From Methylomicrobium sp. wino1 (lineage in GTDB: Bacteria > Pseudomonadota > Gammaproteobacteria > Methylococcales > Methylomonadaceae): DNA of 64,000 bases. Positions 8,510 through 18,008 of this stretch are shown one piece after another; within the stretch, counting starts at the first letter, position 1, and every line of letters begins with the position of its first letter. The position numbers were made by a program, and so were the translations under genes. The stretch covers positions 2,542,001 through 2,606,000 of the forward strand of contig NZ_CP024202.1 in NCBI RefSeq assembly GCF_003932755.1. The letters run 5' to 3'. The notes beneath the pieces were generated by a model. That model searched no databases, was not told the DNA's origin, and saw nothing but the letters and a program-made list of their open reading frames with translations.

Positions 8510-9267
8510 ATATTTATGGCATTCGCGCCATTTACCATTTTGAAATGGCGCGCACTTTTCGTACGCTGTGGGAAAGCATCGTAGCGCCGGTGCTGACCAC
8601 CTCGCTGTATTTCATCGTATTCGGCAAAGCCATCGGTTCGCGTATGGGCGACATCGACAATGTCAGCTACGGCGCCTTCATCATCCCAGGGCTGGTAATG
8701 CTGAATTTACTGAACGAAAGCATTTCCAATGCTTCTTTCGGCATCTACATGCCCAAGTGGGCGGGGACTATTTACGAGTTATTATCGGCACCGGTTTCAT
8801 GGTTCGAAGTGCTGATCGGTTATGTGGGGGCGGCGGCAACCAAATCGGTCATGTTGGGCCTGCTCATTCTGGGTACCGCGCGCATTTTCGTTCCCTACGA
8901 GATCGCCCATCCTGTGTGGATGGTTGCCTTTCTTTTGCTGACTGCGGTGACTTTCAGTCTATTCGGCTTCATTATCGGCCTGTGGGCCGATAGCTTCCAG
9001 AAACTGCAGGCGGTCCCGTTGTTGATCGTTACGCCGCTGACCTTTCTAGGCGGCGCGTTCTATTCGATCGATATGTTGCCGCCATTGTGGCAGAAGATCA
9101 CGCTGTTCAACCCGGTGGTATATTTGATAAGCGGTTTTCGCTGGAGTTTTTACGGCATAGCTGACGTGGATGTCGCCGTCAGTATCGGCATGACGTTTGG
9201 TTTTCTCATGACATGCCTGATTTTTGTATGGTGGGTGTTCAAGACGGGTTACAAGATTAGGCATTGA
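8506..9267 (+). CDS. ABC-2 type exporter permease, YadH-like
   Basis: A 253-residue inner-membrane permease with six predicted membrane segments, partner of the preceding ATPase. The ABC-2 landmarks are [16 protein letters not shown] and the family-typical [20 protein letters not shown] near residue 180, followed by [16 protein letters not shown]. The length matches E. coli YadH. Its ATG overlaps the ATPase stop. Together they form a two-gene exporter operon with no dedicated outer-membrane or fusion protein nearby. The substrate is not known. Confidence 0.9.
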   Translation: MNIYGIRAIYHFEMARTFRTLWESIVAPVLTTSLYFIVFGKAIGSRMGDIDNVSYGAFIIPGLVMLNLLNESISNASFGIYMPKWAGTIYELLSAPVSWFEVLIGYVGAAATKSVMLGLLILGTARIFVPYEIAHPVWMVAFLLLTAVTFSLFGFIIGLWADSFQKLQAVPLLIVTPLTFLGGAFYSIDMLPPLWQKITLFNPVVYLISGFRWSFYGIADVDVAVSIGMTFGFLMTCLIFVWWVFKTGYKIRH

Positions 9268-9556
9268 GACGGCGCTTTCTTTGCGAAAAGTCTATGACTT
9301 GGCCGCTGTCGCGGGACGCGCGAATTAGATCGGCCATGACAGATGCCGGAATAGAAAAACGCTTGGAATAATGACAGCTCTTCAGTCAGTTAAAAAATGA
9401 TTAGTCAATTTGATATAGAACGAACGGGATCACCTATTAGCCAGTCGTAGTCAATAAGCCAAGGCTAATGAGTGACTCCGCTACACTGATCCTGTTTTCC
9501 CATAATCAGGGATGATTTTCCAAAAATAGCTTTTTCCTATTCTTCAATTGTAAAAA

Positions 9557-10213
9557 TCACCCTTCGCCCTTCAGCACCTTCTCGCCGTATTCTTCCGGCG
9601 TAATGGCGCCGCCCAGTTTTTCCGCAAGACCTTGTTCTGAAGCGGGGAGCGCATCCTGTACCGCATCGATGCGTTTCCATTGCGGAATAGGTGTTGCTTT
9701 ACCAGGTTGAGGGACATATTTTGATGTTTCGATGCGCTGCATGCGGTGGATATAGCGTGGGCAGTTGATGAAAATCTCGCCGATCCTGACTCTGACGATC
9801 ATGTCCGCGCCTGGATATTCCGATAGTAATGAGTCGCCTTCTTGAATCGATGCTTCGCCATGAACACGAATACGGTGCGGCGTTTCGAAGTCGATGAACA
9901 GCATCCCGATCTTGGGATTGCCTTGAATATTGCCCATCGACAGAAACATGCCGTTGCCGTCATAACTGGGGAAGGCCAAGGTTTGTGGATCGACTACGCG
10001 AACCAAGCCTGGATTGCCGCCTTTGTAGGAGCAGGTTGGATAGCCCCGGTGGTCGATCGTGGTCAGGAAGAAAAAATCCCGGCTTTCAATGAAAGGCTGG
10101 TGTTGTTCGTTGATTTGATTGTCGACGATGAGCTCTTGGACCCGGTCGGCCAGATTGCGCGTGTCATGCCGGTCTTGCAGTTGCCGGTGCTGTTGGCTGT
10201 ACATTTCGTTCAT
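9557..10213 (-). CDS. pyridoxamine 5'-phosphate oxidase-like FMN-binding protein
   Basis: A 218-residue split-barrel flavoprotein of the PNPOx-like group. The core reads SRDFFFLTTIDHRGYPTCSYKGG, then PSYDGNGMFLSMGNIQGNPKIGMLFID and RVHGEAS, the usual FMN-binding strands. The C-terminal EIFINCPRYIHRMQ block is typical of a subgroup annotated as general pyridoxamine-phosphate-oxidase-related proteins; these are not the true PdxH enzyme. A second ATG three codons in is an alternative start. It is transcribed alone; the 289 bases downstream and 268 bases upstream show no other gene. Confidence 0.85.
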   Translation of the reverse strand: MNEMYSQQHRQLQDRHDTRNLADRVQELIVDNQINEQHQPFIESRDFFFLTTIDHRGYPTCSYKGGNPGLVRVVDPQTLAFPSYDGNGMFLSMGNIQGNPKIGMLFIDFETPHRIRVHGEASIQEGDSLLSEYPGADMIVRVRIGEIFINCPRYIHRMQRIETSKYVPQPGKATPIPQWKRIDAVQDALPASEQGLAEKLGGAITPEEYGEKVLKGEG

Positions 10214-10481
10214 TTAGCGGTTCTCTCAAAGTGTTCTCCGGCATATTTTGCCACAATCTTTCCTGACGGATTAAACAAACCTGGGCATTTAGTCTCACTA
10301 TGACAAATTCAGTGCAGCACTGTCATGCCTGAAGGAAAGAATTTATCCAATTATTGGGCAAGCAGCATGGTTTGAGCTTAACGAACGGAGACACATAATA
10401 AAGCCTTGTGTTTGTGCATAGGATTATTTCTTGAGGAACCGGAGACGCCATGCTAAAAGACAGGCTCACAACAATTGTTAA

Positions 10482-10664
10482 CTATCGATAAAATTGTTGT
10501 TCGCAAGGAATGCCGTCATGGTCACCGTCTAGCTTGGTATTTGGGCAATTGCGAAGGTAAAAAACCGCTTCTTCGTACGAAGTCATTTGGGAGCAATACA
10601 CATTGCCTTGGCATTGGAAACGTTGAGTATCTGCTTCGGGTTGGTACTCAATGTATAAGGCCAT
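10482..10664 (-). CDS. small excalibur calcium-binding domain protein
   Basis: A 60-residue protein whose second half is an excalibur domain: FQCQGNVYCSQMTSYEEA, then NCPNTKLDGDHDGIPCEQQ. The DxDxDG-type loop (DGDHDGIPCE) is a calcium-binding signature and the cysteines are arranged as in the family. An in-frame TAA lies five codons before the ATG, so the protein really is this short here, and no signal peptide is visible. Longer relatives are usually secreted or membrane-linked, so this may be a domain-only form or a gene that lost its 5' end. Confidence 0.72.
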   Translation of the reverse strand: MALYIEYQPEADTQRFQCQGNVYCSQMTSYEEAVFYLRNCPNTKLDGDHDGIPCEQQFYR

Positions 10665-10801
10665 CCTATCGATATTCCGTTATCGACAACATCGGTGTAG
10701 GCTTAGTTTTTAATGCCCGACAACCAAATGTTATTCGAAAGAGTTCCGGAGTCCGCTATTCTTAGGGCTCGACACAAGCAAAATCGCGATCAGGAGTAAC
10801 T

Positions 10802-11350
10802 ATGAAAACGCAAGACAAGCCCCTGGCGGAATTCATCAAGGCCGTGGCCTTTGCCGCCGACAAACACCGACATCAACGGCGTAAGGATGTTGAAGCCTCG
10901 CCTTATATCAATCATCCGATTGAATTGGCCAATGTGCTGTGTCACGAGGGCGGCGTCGATCGGATCGTCGTATTATGCGCGGCGGTCTTGCATGACACGA
11001 TCGAAGACACGCAAACCACCTCAGCCGAGCTCGAAGCCGTGTTCGGCCCACAGGTCGCTTCGGTGGTGTTGGAAGTCACGGACGATAAAATGCTGAACAA
11101 AACGGTGCGTAAACAACTTCAGGTCGACCATGCGCCGGAGCTGTCCGAAGCAGCCAAATTGGTGAAGTTGGCCGATAAGATTTGTAATCTGCGCGATATT
11201 CTGACGGCGCCGCCCGCAGGTTGGTCGCGCGACCGTAAACGGGACTATTTCGACTGGGCCAACGATGTGATCGGCGGATTGCGCGGTATTCATCCTCAGT
11301 TAGAAGCCATTTTCGATGCGTTATACGTCCGTCAAAACGAGCTCGATTAA
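10802..11350 (+). CDS. HD-domain (p)ppGpp hydrolase-like protein
   Basis: A 182-residue HD phosphohydrolase resembling the hydrolase domain of RelA/SpoT and the small Mesh1 enzymes. The metal-binding motifs are visible: H and R in KHRHQRRKD, YINHPIELANVL, the HD pair in LHDTIEDT and the later KLADKICNLRD. There is no synthetase, TGS or ACT domain, so it would be a stand-alone hydrolase. AGGAGTAACT precedes the ATG. It is monocistronic; a long repeat follows. Activity on (p)ppGpp is inferred from fold and motif only. Confidence 0.85.
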   Translation: MKTQDKPLAEFIKAVAFAADKHRHQRRKDVEASPYINHPIELANVLCHEGGVDRIVVLCAAVLHDTIEDTQTTSAELEAVFGPQVASVVLEVTDDKMLNKTVRKQLQVDHAPELSEAAKLVKLADKICNLRDILTAPPAGWSRDRKRDYFDWANDVIGGLRGIHPQLEAIFDALYVRQNELD

Positions 11351-11372
11351 AGACGGCGAAACCCTGCATCAA

Positions 11373-11651
11373 CCTAAAAAACAGTTGAGTACCTCAATCT
11401 AGCGTTCGCCCGAGCCCCTTCGGCTGCGCTCAGAAGAGCCCCTTCGGCTGCGCTCAGAAGAGCCCCTTCGGCTGCGCTCAGAAGAGCCCCTTCGGCTGCG
11501 CTCAGGAGAGCCCCTTCGGCTGCGCTCAGGAGAGCCCTGTCGAAGGGTAATTTGAGGCTTCACCAACCCGGTGAAAGTGTTGTAGACCGTTCATGCTTCG
11601 ACTTGGCTCAGCACGAACGGTCTACAACACATGCCAATTGCTCTTTTTAGG
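11373..11651. repeat. repeat family A (CCTAAAAAGAGC-bounded), expanded copy
   Basis: One of four near-complete copies of a palindromic element bounded by CCTAAAAAGAGCAGTTG and its inverse. Inside are GTAGACCGTTCATGC and a CTTCGGCTGCGCTCAG stretch. Other copies are at 22119-22311, 29033-29224 and 48711-48878, with a half copy at 54925-54966. This copy is longer because an internal unit is tandemly repeated. Confidence 0.9.
11412..11531. repeat. five tandem copies of a 24-bp unit inside repeat A
   Basis: The unit begins GAGCCCCTTCGGCTGC and ends GCTCAGAA or GCTCAGGA. Five copies run head to tail without spacers, followed by a partial sixth (GAGCCCTGTCGAAGG). The copy of the element at 22119-22311 has a single unit, so this is a local expansion. 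It is not a CRISPR because there are no spacers. Confidence 0.9.
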
Positions 11652-11708
11652 TTCATTGTTTCGGGAAGTTATTAAGCGCCCTTAAACTCACTATTGGAGG
11701 AAATCGCC

Positions 11709-13214
11709 ATGTTCAATCCATTAAAGCCTGTCAACGAAGCCCTGTTTAATCGCTTTTTCAATACCTCTTTGGATGAATTACTGGCGGATCATAAAGATAT
11801 CGACGCACAAGATCGTGTACTGAAATTGTTCCAACGCTGTGCGGCTGAAGTCCCTGCTTATCGTCATTTTCTCGACTCGCGGCAAATCAATCCGGACAAT
11901 ATAACGACTTATCAACAATTCAGCGATTTGCCGCTGATGGGCAAAAGCGATTATATGCAGTCGTACCCTTTACCGGATCGCTGCTTGGGAGGAACTCTGG
12001 CGGGGGCTGACCGTGTGGCGGTATCTTCCGGTTCTACCGGTCGGCCGACTTTTTGGCCTCGGTCCACCGCTTACGAACTGGATGTGGCGCTACGCTTCGA
12101 GCAAGTTTTTCGCGACAGTTTCCGCGCGCACGAACAACGTACCTTGGCAATTGTTTGTTTTGCCCTGGGCAATTGGGTCGGCGGTTTGTTTACGACCTCT
12201 TGTTGCTGGCACCTAGCCCGAAAAGGTTATCCGTTGATGGTAGCGACCCCGGGCAATAATAAAGCCGAGATTTTTCGAGTGGTCCGAGAGTTAGCGCCGC
12301 ATTTCGAGCAAACGGTTCTGTTGGGTTATCCGCCATTCGTCAAAGACGTAATCGATGCCGGCAGTGCCGAAGGTATAAACTGGCACACCTACCAACCTAA
12401 ATTGGTATTTGCCGGTGAAGTGTTCAGCGAGGAATGGCGTGAATTGATCGGCAAGCGCACCGGTTCGACTGTACCGTGTTTCGATTCGGCTTCCTTGTAC
12501 GGTACCGCGGATGGAGGCGTACTGGGTAACGAAACGCCGTTGAGCATAGCGATTCGTCGCTGGTTGGCCAAGCATCCTAGTGCCGCGCGTCAATTATTCG
12601 GCGAATCGCGCTTACCGACGCTGGTACAGTATGATCCAATCAGCCGGTTTTTCGAAATGCACGAAGGGACTTTGGTCGTATCCGGTGAAAACAGCGTTCC
12701 TCTAATACGCTATCACATCGCCGACAAAGGTGGATTAATACCATACAATACGATGTGGGAATTCCTCGAATCGCAAGGAATAAGTTCTTCAAGCGGGTTG
12801 GGGCTGCCGAAGGATTTTCAACCGCGAAAATTGCCATTCGCCTTTGTGTTCGGCCGTGCCGACTTTACCGTATCTTATTATGGCGCTAATATTTATCCCG
12901 AAAATGTGTCGGTCGGTTTGGAAAAACCCGACATCATGCGCTGGGTCACCGGTAAATTCGTTTTGGAAACACAGGAAACCGACGAGGGAAATAAGGTTTT
13001 GCATATTGCCGTTGAATTATTACCCGGCATCAATGCGACCGAAGCCATGGCGCCGGCGATCGCGGAATCGATTCGCCGGGAATTATTACGCCTGAACAGC
13101 GAGTTCGCCCATTACACGCCGGCCGAAAGACAACTGCCCAAACTGACTTTACATGCCTTTGCCGATCCCGACTATTTTCCCACAGGCGTGAAACATCGCT
13201 ATACGCGAAACTAA
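11709..13214 (+). CDS. PaaK-like phenylacetate-CoA ligase family protein
   Basis: A 501-residue AMP-forming enzyme of the phenylacetate-CoA ligase type. The P-loop-like motif VAVSSGSTGRPTFWPR lies near residue 100, and PCFDSASLYGTADGG is in the middle adenylation region. The C-terminus is TGVKHRYTRN. I chose the ATG at 11709 because GGAGGAAAT lies just before it; a TTG at 11694 falls inside that ribosome site. Such ligases activate aromatic or other acids as CoA thioesters, but many family members are of unknown specificity. No phenylacetate degradation gene is nearby, so phenylacetate is not implied as substrate. Confidence 0.8.
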   Translation: MFNPLKPVNEALFNRFFNTSLDELLADHKDIDAQDRVLKLFQRCAAEVPAYRHFLDSRQINPDNITTYQQFSDLPLMGKSDYMQSYPLPDRCLGGTLAGADRVAVSSGSTGRPTFWPRSTAYELDVALRFEQVFRDSFRAHEQRTLAIVCFALGNWVGGLFTTSCCWHLARKGYPLMVATPGNNKAEIFRVVRELAPHFEQTVLLGYPPFVKDVIDAGSAEGINWHTYQPKLVFAGEVFSEEWRELIGKRTGSTVPCFDSASLYGTADGGVLGNETPLSIAIRRWLAKHPSAARQLFGESRLPTLVQYDPISRFFEMHEGTLVVSGENSVPLIRYHIADKGGLIPYNTMWEFLESQGISSSSGLGLPKDFQPRKLPFAFVFGRADFTVSYYGANIYPENVSVGLEKPDIMRWVTGKFVLETQETDEGNKVLHIAVELLPGINATEAMAPAIAESIRRELLRLNSEFAHYTPAERQLPKLTLHAFADPDYFPTGVKHRYTRN

Positions 13215-13508
13215 TTGCATATCTCTTGCGTAATTATTCACATCCCCCCTATCGTTCTTACGCACCAGCGTGAGAATGAAGATCGAGACGCTCTAGCGTC
13301 TCGTACCGCTGGAGCGGTACTTAGGCATTCCCACGCAGAGCGTGGGAACGATAATTGCCGGGGGCTGAATAGTTACCTTTTGCGGGACGGGTTATTTAAC
13401 CCGTCCCGCTAGGGGTCAATGGACTTTGAATTTACTCCCTTGATGCTCGAAAATTGACTAACTTTATGAAGGCGTTAGGAAAAATTTGAAAACTCGAAGG
13501 AGAACAAT
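13215..13508. repeat. intergenic block of short palindromic repeats
   Basis: The stretch carries GAGACGCTCTAGCGTCTC, ACCGCTGGAGCGGT and TTCCCACGCAGAGCGTGGGAA hairpins, followed by GATAATTGCCGGGG.CTGAATAGTTA. The last segment recurs at 31754-31785. I see no gene here apart from the ribosome site before 13509. Confidence 0.7.
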
Positions 13509-13913
13509 ATGCTTTGGCTTTTGCTGTTACACATAGCGGCTGTGATCTGTTGGTGCGGTTCATTGCTTTATCTGCCCGCGCTGATTACAGGTGTTTTTTC
13601 CGATCATGAAGCACAAAGTCATCAGGCCTTGACGTTCCAGATCTTTACTGGGGTAGCGACGCCAGCCGCTTTGACCGCAATCGTTTCCGGTACGGCCTTA
13701 TTTCTGACGGGCGGCATTATCGACCGGTGGCTCATTTTAAAGCTTACGCTAGTCCTGACATTAGTATTGTGTCATGCTCTTTCCGGCTGGATTTTAATTC
13801 GCACAGAGCACGCGCCCGATAAAAACTTAACCCTGCCGTGCATAGCGATCGGAATTACGGCGGCGATATCGATTCCGGCAATCGTTTGGATTGTGCTAAC
13901 CAAGCCTTTTTAG
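13509..13913 (+). CDS. CopD-family integral membrane protein
   Basis: A 134-residue membrane protein with four predicted helices. The first helix MLWLLLLHIAAVICWCGSLLYLPALI carries the His and the CWCGSL pattern of the CopD/HemJ-like fold. It is preceded by GGAGAACAAT. Its position just upstream of the cytochrome oxidase genes suggests a role in copper or haem supply for the oxidase, as CopD-like proteins are linked to copper import and HemJ-like ones to protoporphyrin oxidation. Which of the two applies cannot be decided from this sequence. Confidence 0.7.
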   Translation: MLWLLLLHIAAVICWCGSLLYLPALITGVFSDHEAQSHQALTFQIFTGVATPAALTAIVSGTALFLTGGIIDRWLILKLTLVLTLVLCHALSGWILIRTEHAPDKNLTLPCIAIGITAAISIPAIVWIVLTKPF

Positions 13914-13946
13914 GAGTTAACAGTGAGATATCTCAAGGTGACTGTA

Positions 13947-14399
13947 TCAAGGTTCGGAATGAACTCCGACGCCATGTCCATAAACCAGTTGCCCGCCCAA
14001 CATGCTGGTAACGGCAATCAGCGCAGCCGTCAGCAGCGAAATATACAAATACCAAGGATCGAAGCCGCTTTCGTCATGAAAGCGCAATGCCCAATTGAAC
14101 GAAGCCAGCGCCAGCGTCATGACGGCCAGCAGCGCATGGATCCATGCGATCGGCAAATTTCGGATGCGCGGAACGAGCACCAGGTCGATGAAGCCCGCCA
14201 GCCCGGCAAACCAGCCGCCGAGACTGCCAAGACCCGACAACCACAAACCGACTCGAATCCAGAATGGGTCGGCCGTATAAAGATACGCCAAATCGGCGCC
14301 TACCAAGCCGAGCAAAAAGGCTACCGGGAAATGAATCAACATCGGGTGGATCGGATGTCCGCCGATAGACATGCGGCTGATGATGGGGTCTCGCGCCAT
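13947..14399 (-). CDS. DUF2231 membrane protein
   Basis: A 150-residue protein with four membrane helices and the DUF2231 signature SIGGHPIHPMLIHFPVAFLLG at the N-terminus. The paired His-Pro motifs sit at the membrane face. It lies antisense between the copD-like gene and coxB, so it is transcribed away from coxB; their starts are about 40 bases apart and probably share a divergent promoter region. DUF2231 proteins are common near respiratory and copper genes, but no activity is established. Confidence 0.85.
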   Translation of the reverse strand: MARDPIISRMSIGGHPIHPMLIHFPVAFLLGLVGADLAYLYTADPFWIRVGLWLSGLGSLGGWFAGLAGFIDLVLVPRIRNLPIAWIHALLAVMTLALASFNWALRFHDESGFDPWYLYISLLTAALIAVTSMLGGQLVYGHGVGVHSEP

Positions 14400-14438
14400 A
14401 ACGCTCTCCTCTCGCGGTTAAAGTCGGAATTATCAACG

Positions 14439-15140
14439 ATGATGCCAAGTTTAACCTTACCCTCGTTAATTATCACGCTGAGTTTACTGAGCGGCTGCAG
14501 CGGCCCTCAATCCATATTAAATCCCGCCGGCCCTTCGGCTCTTGCCGTAAGCAGATTGTGGTGGGGTATGTTCGGTTTTTCAGTTGCGGTATTGCTGGCC
14601 GTCATGGCTTTATGGATTTATGCGATGCGGCGCAACCCGCGATCGCTTACCGAAGCGCAAGCCGATAGAATCAATCGAAACTGGATCATCGGCGGCGGAC
14701 TGGTGCTGCCTATCATCGGCATCGTAGCGCTGCTAAGCTTCGGCATTCCGATGGGTTATCGCATGCTGCCGTTGCCTGTTGCCGGACAGTCGGTGCCGCG
14801 TATCGATGTTATCGGACACCAATGGTGGTGGGAGGTTCGCTATCCCGATACCGATATCGTGCTGATAAACGAACTGCACTTGCCGGCCGGGACGCCGGTC
14901 GATATCCATGTGACCAGCTCCGATGTCATTCATTCGTTTTGGGTGCCGAGGTTGGCCGGTAAGATCGATATGATTCCGGACCGCACCAACGTCTTGCGGA
15001 TCGAAGCAGATGCGCCGGGGCAATTCTTAGGGAAGTGCGCGGAATTTTGCGGAGTGGGCCACGCCCATATGATGCTGGAGGTTCAGGTTCACACGCCTGA
15101 AGATTTTGAGTCGTGGCTGGAGGAATATGAATACGAATAA
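14439..15140 (+). CDS. coxB: cytochrome c oxidase subunit II
   Basis: Subunit II of the haem-copper oxidase; it carries the CuA centre that accepts electrons from cytochrome c. I start it at the ATG at 14439 (a second ATG follows immediately), because an open frame extends far upstream but has no homology. The signal is of lipoprotein type, LSLLSGCSG, and two membrane helices follow. The CuA site is intact: VIHSFWVPRLAGKIDM supplies one His, and CAEFCGVGHAHMM supplies the two Cys, the His and the Met. The protein ends soon after, so there is no fused cytochrome c. It overlaps the next gene by 14 bases. Confidence 0.92.
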   Translation: MMPSLTLPSLIITLSLLSGCSGPQSILNPAGPSALAVSRLWWGMFGFSVAVLLAVMALWIYAMRRNPRSLTEAQADRINRNWIIGGGLVLPIIGIVALLSFGIPMGYRMLPLPVAGQSVPRIDVIGHQWWWEVRYPDTDIVLINELHLPAGTPVDIHVTSSDVIHSFWVPRLAGKIDMIPDRTNVLRIEADAPGQFLGKCAEFCGVGHAHMMLEVQVHTPEDFESWLEEYEYE

Positions 15141-17649
15141 CGAAATCCGAAAGGCTGGAGCCGTTCTGCAAGACGAATTTCTCCAGGTCTGGGGCAATCC
15201 GAGCGGCTGGCGCGCATTGACTATTGTCAACCATACGACGGTCGGCATTCGCTTCATGGTCACGGGCGGCATCTTCTTTCTGATCGGCGGATTGATCGCG
15301 ATGCTGATGCGCACGCAACTGGCATTGCCCGAACAGGACATCATCGAACCGAAACTCTATGATCAGCTGTTTACGATGCATGGAACGGTCATGATGTTCC
15401 TATTCGCGGTGCCCGTGCTCGAAGGACTGGCGATGTATTTGATCCCGAAAATGATCGGCGCACGCGATTTGGTTTTCCCGCGTCTCAGCGCTTTCGGTTA
15501 TTGGTGCTACCTGTTCGGCAGTTTAATTCTGATGTCGAGCCTAGTATTGGGCATTGCGCCGGCGGCCGGCTGGTTCATGTACACGCCGTTGACCAATGAC
15601 GTTTACTCGCCGGGGCCGAACGTCGACTTCTGGCTGCTCGGCGTTACATTTATCGAAATCTCGGCGGTATCGGCCGGCATCGAGCTAACCGTGTCGATTT
15701 TACGTACGCGCACTTCGGGCATGGCATTGTTGCATATGCCTCTCTTGTGCTGGTACATTTTGATCATGGCGCTGATGATTGTATTCGGCTTTCCGCCGCT
15801 GATACTAGGCAGCATCCTGTTGGAACTGGAGCGCGCTGCCGGCATGCCGTTCTTCGATGTCGCACGGGGCGGCGACCCGATTCTCTGGCAACATCTGTTC
15901 TGGCTGTTCGGCCATCCCGAAGTCTATATTATTTTCTTACCTGCCGCGGGTATTGTCTCGACCCTGTTGCCGGTATTCTCGCGCCAACCCATCGTCGGTT
16001 ATCGATGGATCGTGCTGGCCATTATCTCGACGGGATTCATCAGTTTCGGTTTGTGGGTGCATCACATGTTTACGATCGGAATTCCTCAATTGGCGCAGGC
16101 GTTTTTCTCGATGGCCAGCATGCTAGTGGCGATTCCAACCGGCATTCAATTGTTCGCTTGGCTGGCGACGTTGTGGACGGGGAGACCCGTTTATCATGTG
16201 CCGATGCTATGGCTGGTCGGCTTTTTATTTATTTTCATGATAGGCGGATTGACCGGCGTCATGTTGGCCTTGGTGCCGTTTAACTGGCAGGTACACGACA
16301 CGCACTTCGTCGTCGCGCATTTGCATTATGTGATGGTCGGCGGCATGCTCTTTCCTTTGATTGCGGGTCTTTATTACTGGTTGCCACATTTCTCCGGACG
16401 AATGCCGTCCGACAAATTGGCGCGCTGGGGCTTCTGGATGACGTTTGTCGGCTTTAACACGACATTTTTGGTGATGCATCTGACCGGGCTGCTCGGTATG
16501 CCAAGACGCGTTTATACATATCCGGCTGGATTAGGCTGGGAACTACCTAACAGCGTGTCGTCGATGGGCGGTTTTATCATGGCAATGGGTATCTCGATGG
16601 TTTTACTCGATATCGTATTGCATTTTCGCTTCGGACGCCCTGCCGGTGCCAATCCGTGGCAGGCCGATACGCTCGAATGGGCGACCGATACGCCTCCCCA
16701 ACCCTACAATTTCATCAGCTTGCCGGACTGTCCGATGCGGCACCCGATGTGGGATAGCCCCGATCTGCAAGCAACGATAGCCGATGGGCGTCACGGCTTA
16801 TCCGAAATCGATCACGGTAGGCGCGAAACCTGGGGGTCGGACCCGGTTTCCGGCGCTATTCGAGAAATCATTCATTTGCCCGGAAATTCCTGGCTGCCTT
16901 TTTTCTCGGCCTTGGCGTTGTCCGGGTTATGTATCAGTCTTTTGATACGCACTTATAGTATGGCTTTGATCGCAGTCATAGCCAGTCTGGTATTGCTACT
17001 CCGTTGGTCATGGAAAAACGGCGCTTTTCTTGAAGCGGATTCCGATTCTGCCGCGAAATCCGGCTATCCGCAATTGCATTCGCGCACTTTCGACGGTCCC
17101 GGTTTGTGGGGCATGGTCGTAACGCTGCTGGCCGACGGTGCGCTATTTTTGTCCATACTTTTCGGTTGGCTCTATTTGCGGATCGTAGCGCCGAACTGGC
17201 AGGCACCTGAAACGGTGCCGCTGGCTTGGCAGCCGTTGCTGATTAGCGGTGTATTGCTCACAATCGCAACATTTTGGCATCATTTTATCGTTCGACGCTT
17301 ACGCGAGGGTAGGGATGATCATCTGCAAGGACAATTGTGGTCGATAGCGGCGGTCGGCTTGGCTCATTGTTGTGCATTGATCTGGGCCTGGTCGTCCTCG
17401 TCTCTGGTTACCACACAAACAGCTCATGATGCCGTGATCGCGGTGATACTGATGTATCAATTATTTCACAGCGGACTCGCCGTGATCATGACAGCGTTGC
17501 AGGCTATGCGCGTTGCTTATGGCTATGTCGGTAAGGGGGCGCCATATGAAATAGCAGTCGTGAAACCCTGGTGGCTGTATACGACCGCCGTATATTGGCT
17601 AAGCTTCCTCACCGTCATCCTATTGCCTATTGCTTGGAGAAGCGCCTGA
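15127..17649 (+). CDS. coxA: cytochrome c oxidase subunit I-III fusion
   Basis: An 840-residue fusion of oxidase subunit I (about residues 1-560) and subunit III (about 650-840). Subunit I motifs are all present: WQHLFWLFGHPEVYIIF (CuB His, the E and the cross-linked Tyr), WVHHMFTIG (the two CuB His), and HDTHFVVAHLHYV (haem ligands). The C-terminal part (LWGMVVTLLADGALFLSILFG onward, ending WLSFLTVILLPIAW) is subunit III-like with about five helices. The start is the ATG at 15127 after TGGAGGAAT, overlapping coxB. I-III fusions are known in caa3-type and related oxidases. It is the proton-pumping terminal oxidase of the inner membrane. Confidence 0.92.
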   Translation: MNTNNEIRKAGAVLQDEFLQVWGNPSGWRALTIVNHTTVGIRFMVTGGIFFLIGGLIAMLMRTQLALPEQDIIEPKLYDQLFTMHGTVMMFLFAVPVLEGLAMYLIPKMIGARDLVFPRLSAFGYWCYLFGSLILMSSLVLGIAPAAGWFMYTPLTNDVYSPGPNVDFWLLGVTFIEISAVSAGIELTVSILRTRTSGMALLHMPLLCWYILIMALMIVFGFPPLILGSILLELERAAGMPFFDVARGGDPILWQHLFWLFGHPEVYIIFLPAAGIVSTLLPVFSRQPIVGYRWIVLAIISTGFISFGLWVHHMFTIGIPQLAQAFFSMASMLVAIPTGIQLFAWLATLWTGRPVYHVPMLWLVGFLFIFMIGGLTGVMLALVPFNWQVHDTHFVVAHLHYVMVGGMLFPLIAGLYYWLPHFSGRMPSDKLARWGFWMTFVGFNTTFLVMHLTGLLGMPRRVYTYPAGLGWELPNSVSSMGGFIMAMGISMVLLDIVLHFRFGRPAGANPWQADTLEWATDTPPQPYNFISLPDCPMRHPMWDSPDLQATIADGRHGLSEIDHGRRETWGSDPVSGAIREIIHLPGNSWLPFFSALALSGLCISLLIRTYSMALIAVIASLVLLLRWSWKNGAFLEADSDSAAKSGYPQLHSRTFDGPGLWGMVVTLLADGALFLSILFGWLYLRIVAPNWQAPETVPLAWQPLLISGVLLTIATFWHHFIVRRLREGRDDHLQGQLWSIAAVGLAHCCALIWAWSSSSLVTTQTAHDAVIAVILMYQLFHSGLAVIMTALQAMRVAYGYVGKGAPYEIAVVKPWWLYTTAVYWLSFLTVILLPIAWRSA

Positions 17650-18008
17650 TGTGGCCGCGCGAAGTATATCATCCAATTCAACTGGCTTTCGGACTCACGG
17701 TCTGGATCGTCTGGTTTATAGTGAAGTACGGGGCCTTAGCATTTTTCTGCGAACAAGTGCCGCCTCCTATCGAACAAGGAGCTTTCACTTGGATCAATAC
17801 GACGCTGTTAATCGGTTCCGTAGCCGTAACCGGTCTGCTGTTGTTTTGGGCAAATAATTGTTGGCGCGGGGCGCGAGCCGGTAACAATCAGGCCGATGCT
17901 GAAACAAACCTGTTTATCGCCTGGCTAGGCGCCGGTATCAATCTGTTGGGTGCCGTTGTGACGCTCAGCCAAGGACTCATGTCGCTGCTATTACCTCCAT
18001 GTTTGTAA
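17649..18008 (+). CDS. small membrane protein of the oxidase operon
   Basis: A 119-residue protein with three predicted membrane helices, starting at the ATG that overlaps the stop of the fused oxidase gene (TGATG) and itself overlapping ctaG. I do not recognise a named family. The size, topology and strict translational coupling suggest a small oxidase subunit (subunit IV-like) or an assembly factor. Key stretches are IQLAFGLTVWIVWFIVKYG, NTTLLIGSVAVTGLLLFWA and LFIAWLGAGINLLGAVVTL. Confidence 0.7.
   Translation: MWPREVYHPIQLAFGLTVWIVWFIVKYGALAFFCEQVPPPIEQGAFTWINTTLLIGSVAVTGLLLFWANNCWRGARAGNNQADAETNLFIAWLGAGINLLGAVVTLSQGLMSLLLPPCL

Noticed and set aside
11412..11531. Short-repeat array that could be mistaken for CRISPR
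   Set aside because: The 24-base units are directly adjacent with no spacers and belong to a dispersed palindromic element.
13923..14438. N-terminal extension of coxB (172 extra codons)
   Set aside because: It is antisense to the DUF2231 gene and lacks homology; the lipoprotein signal begins at the ATG at 14439.
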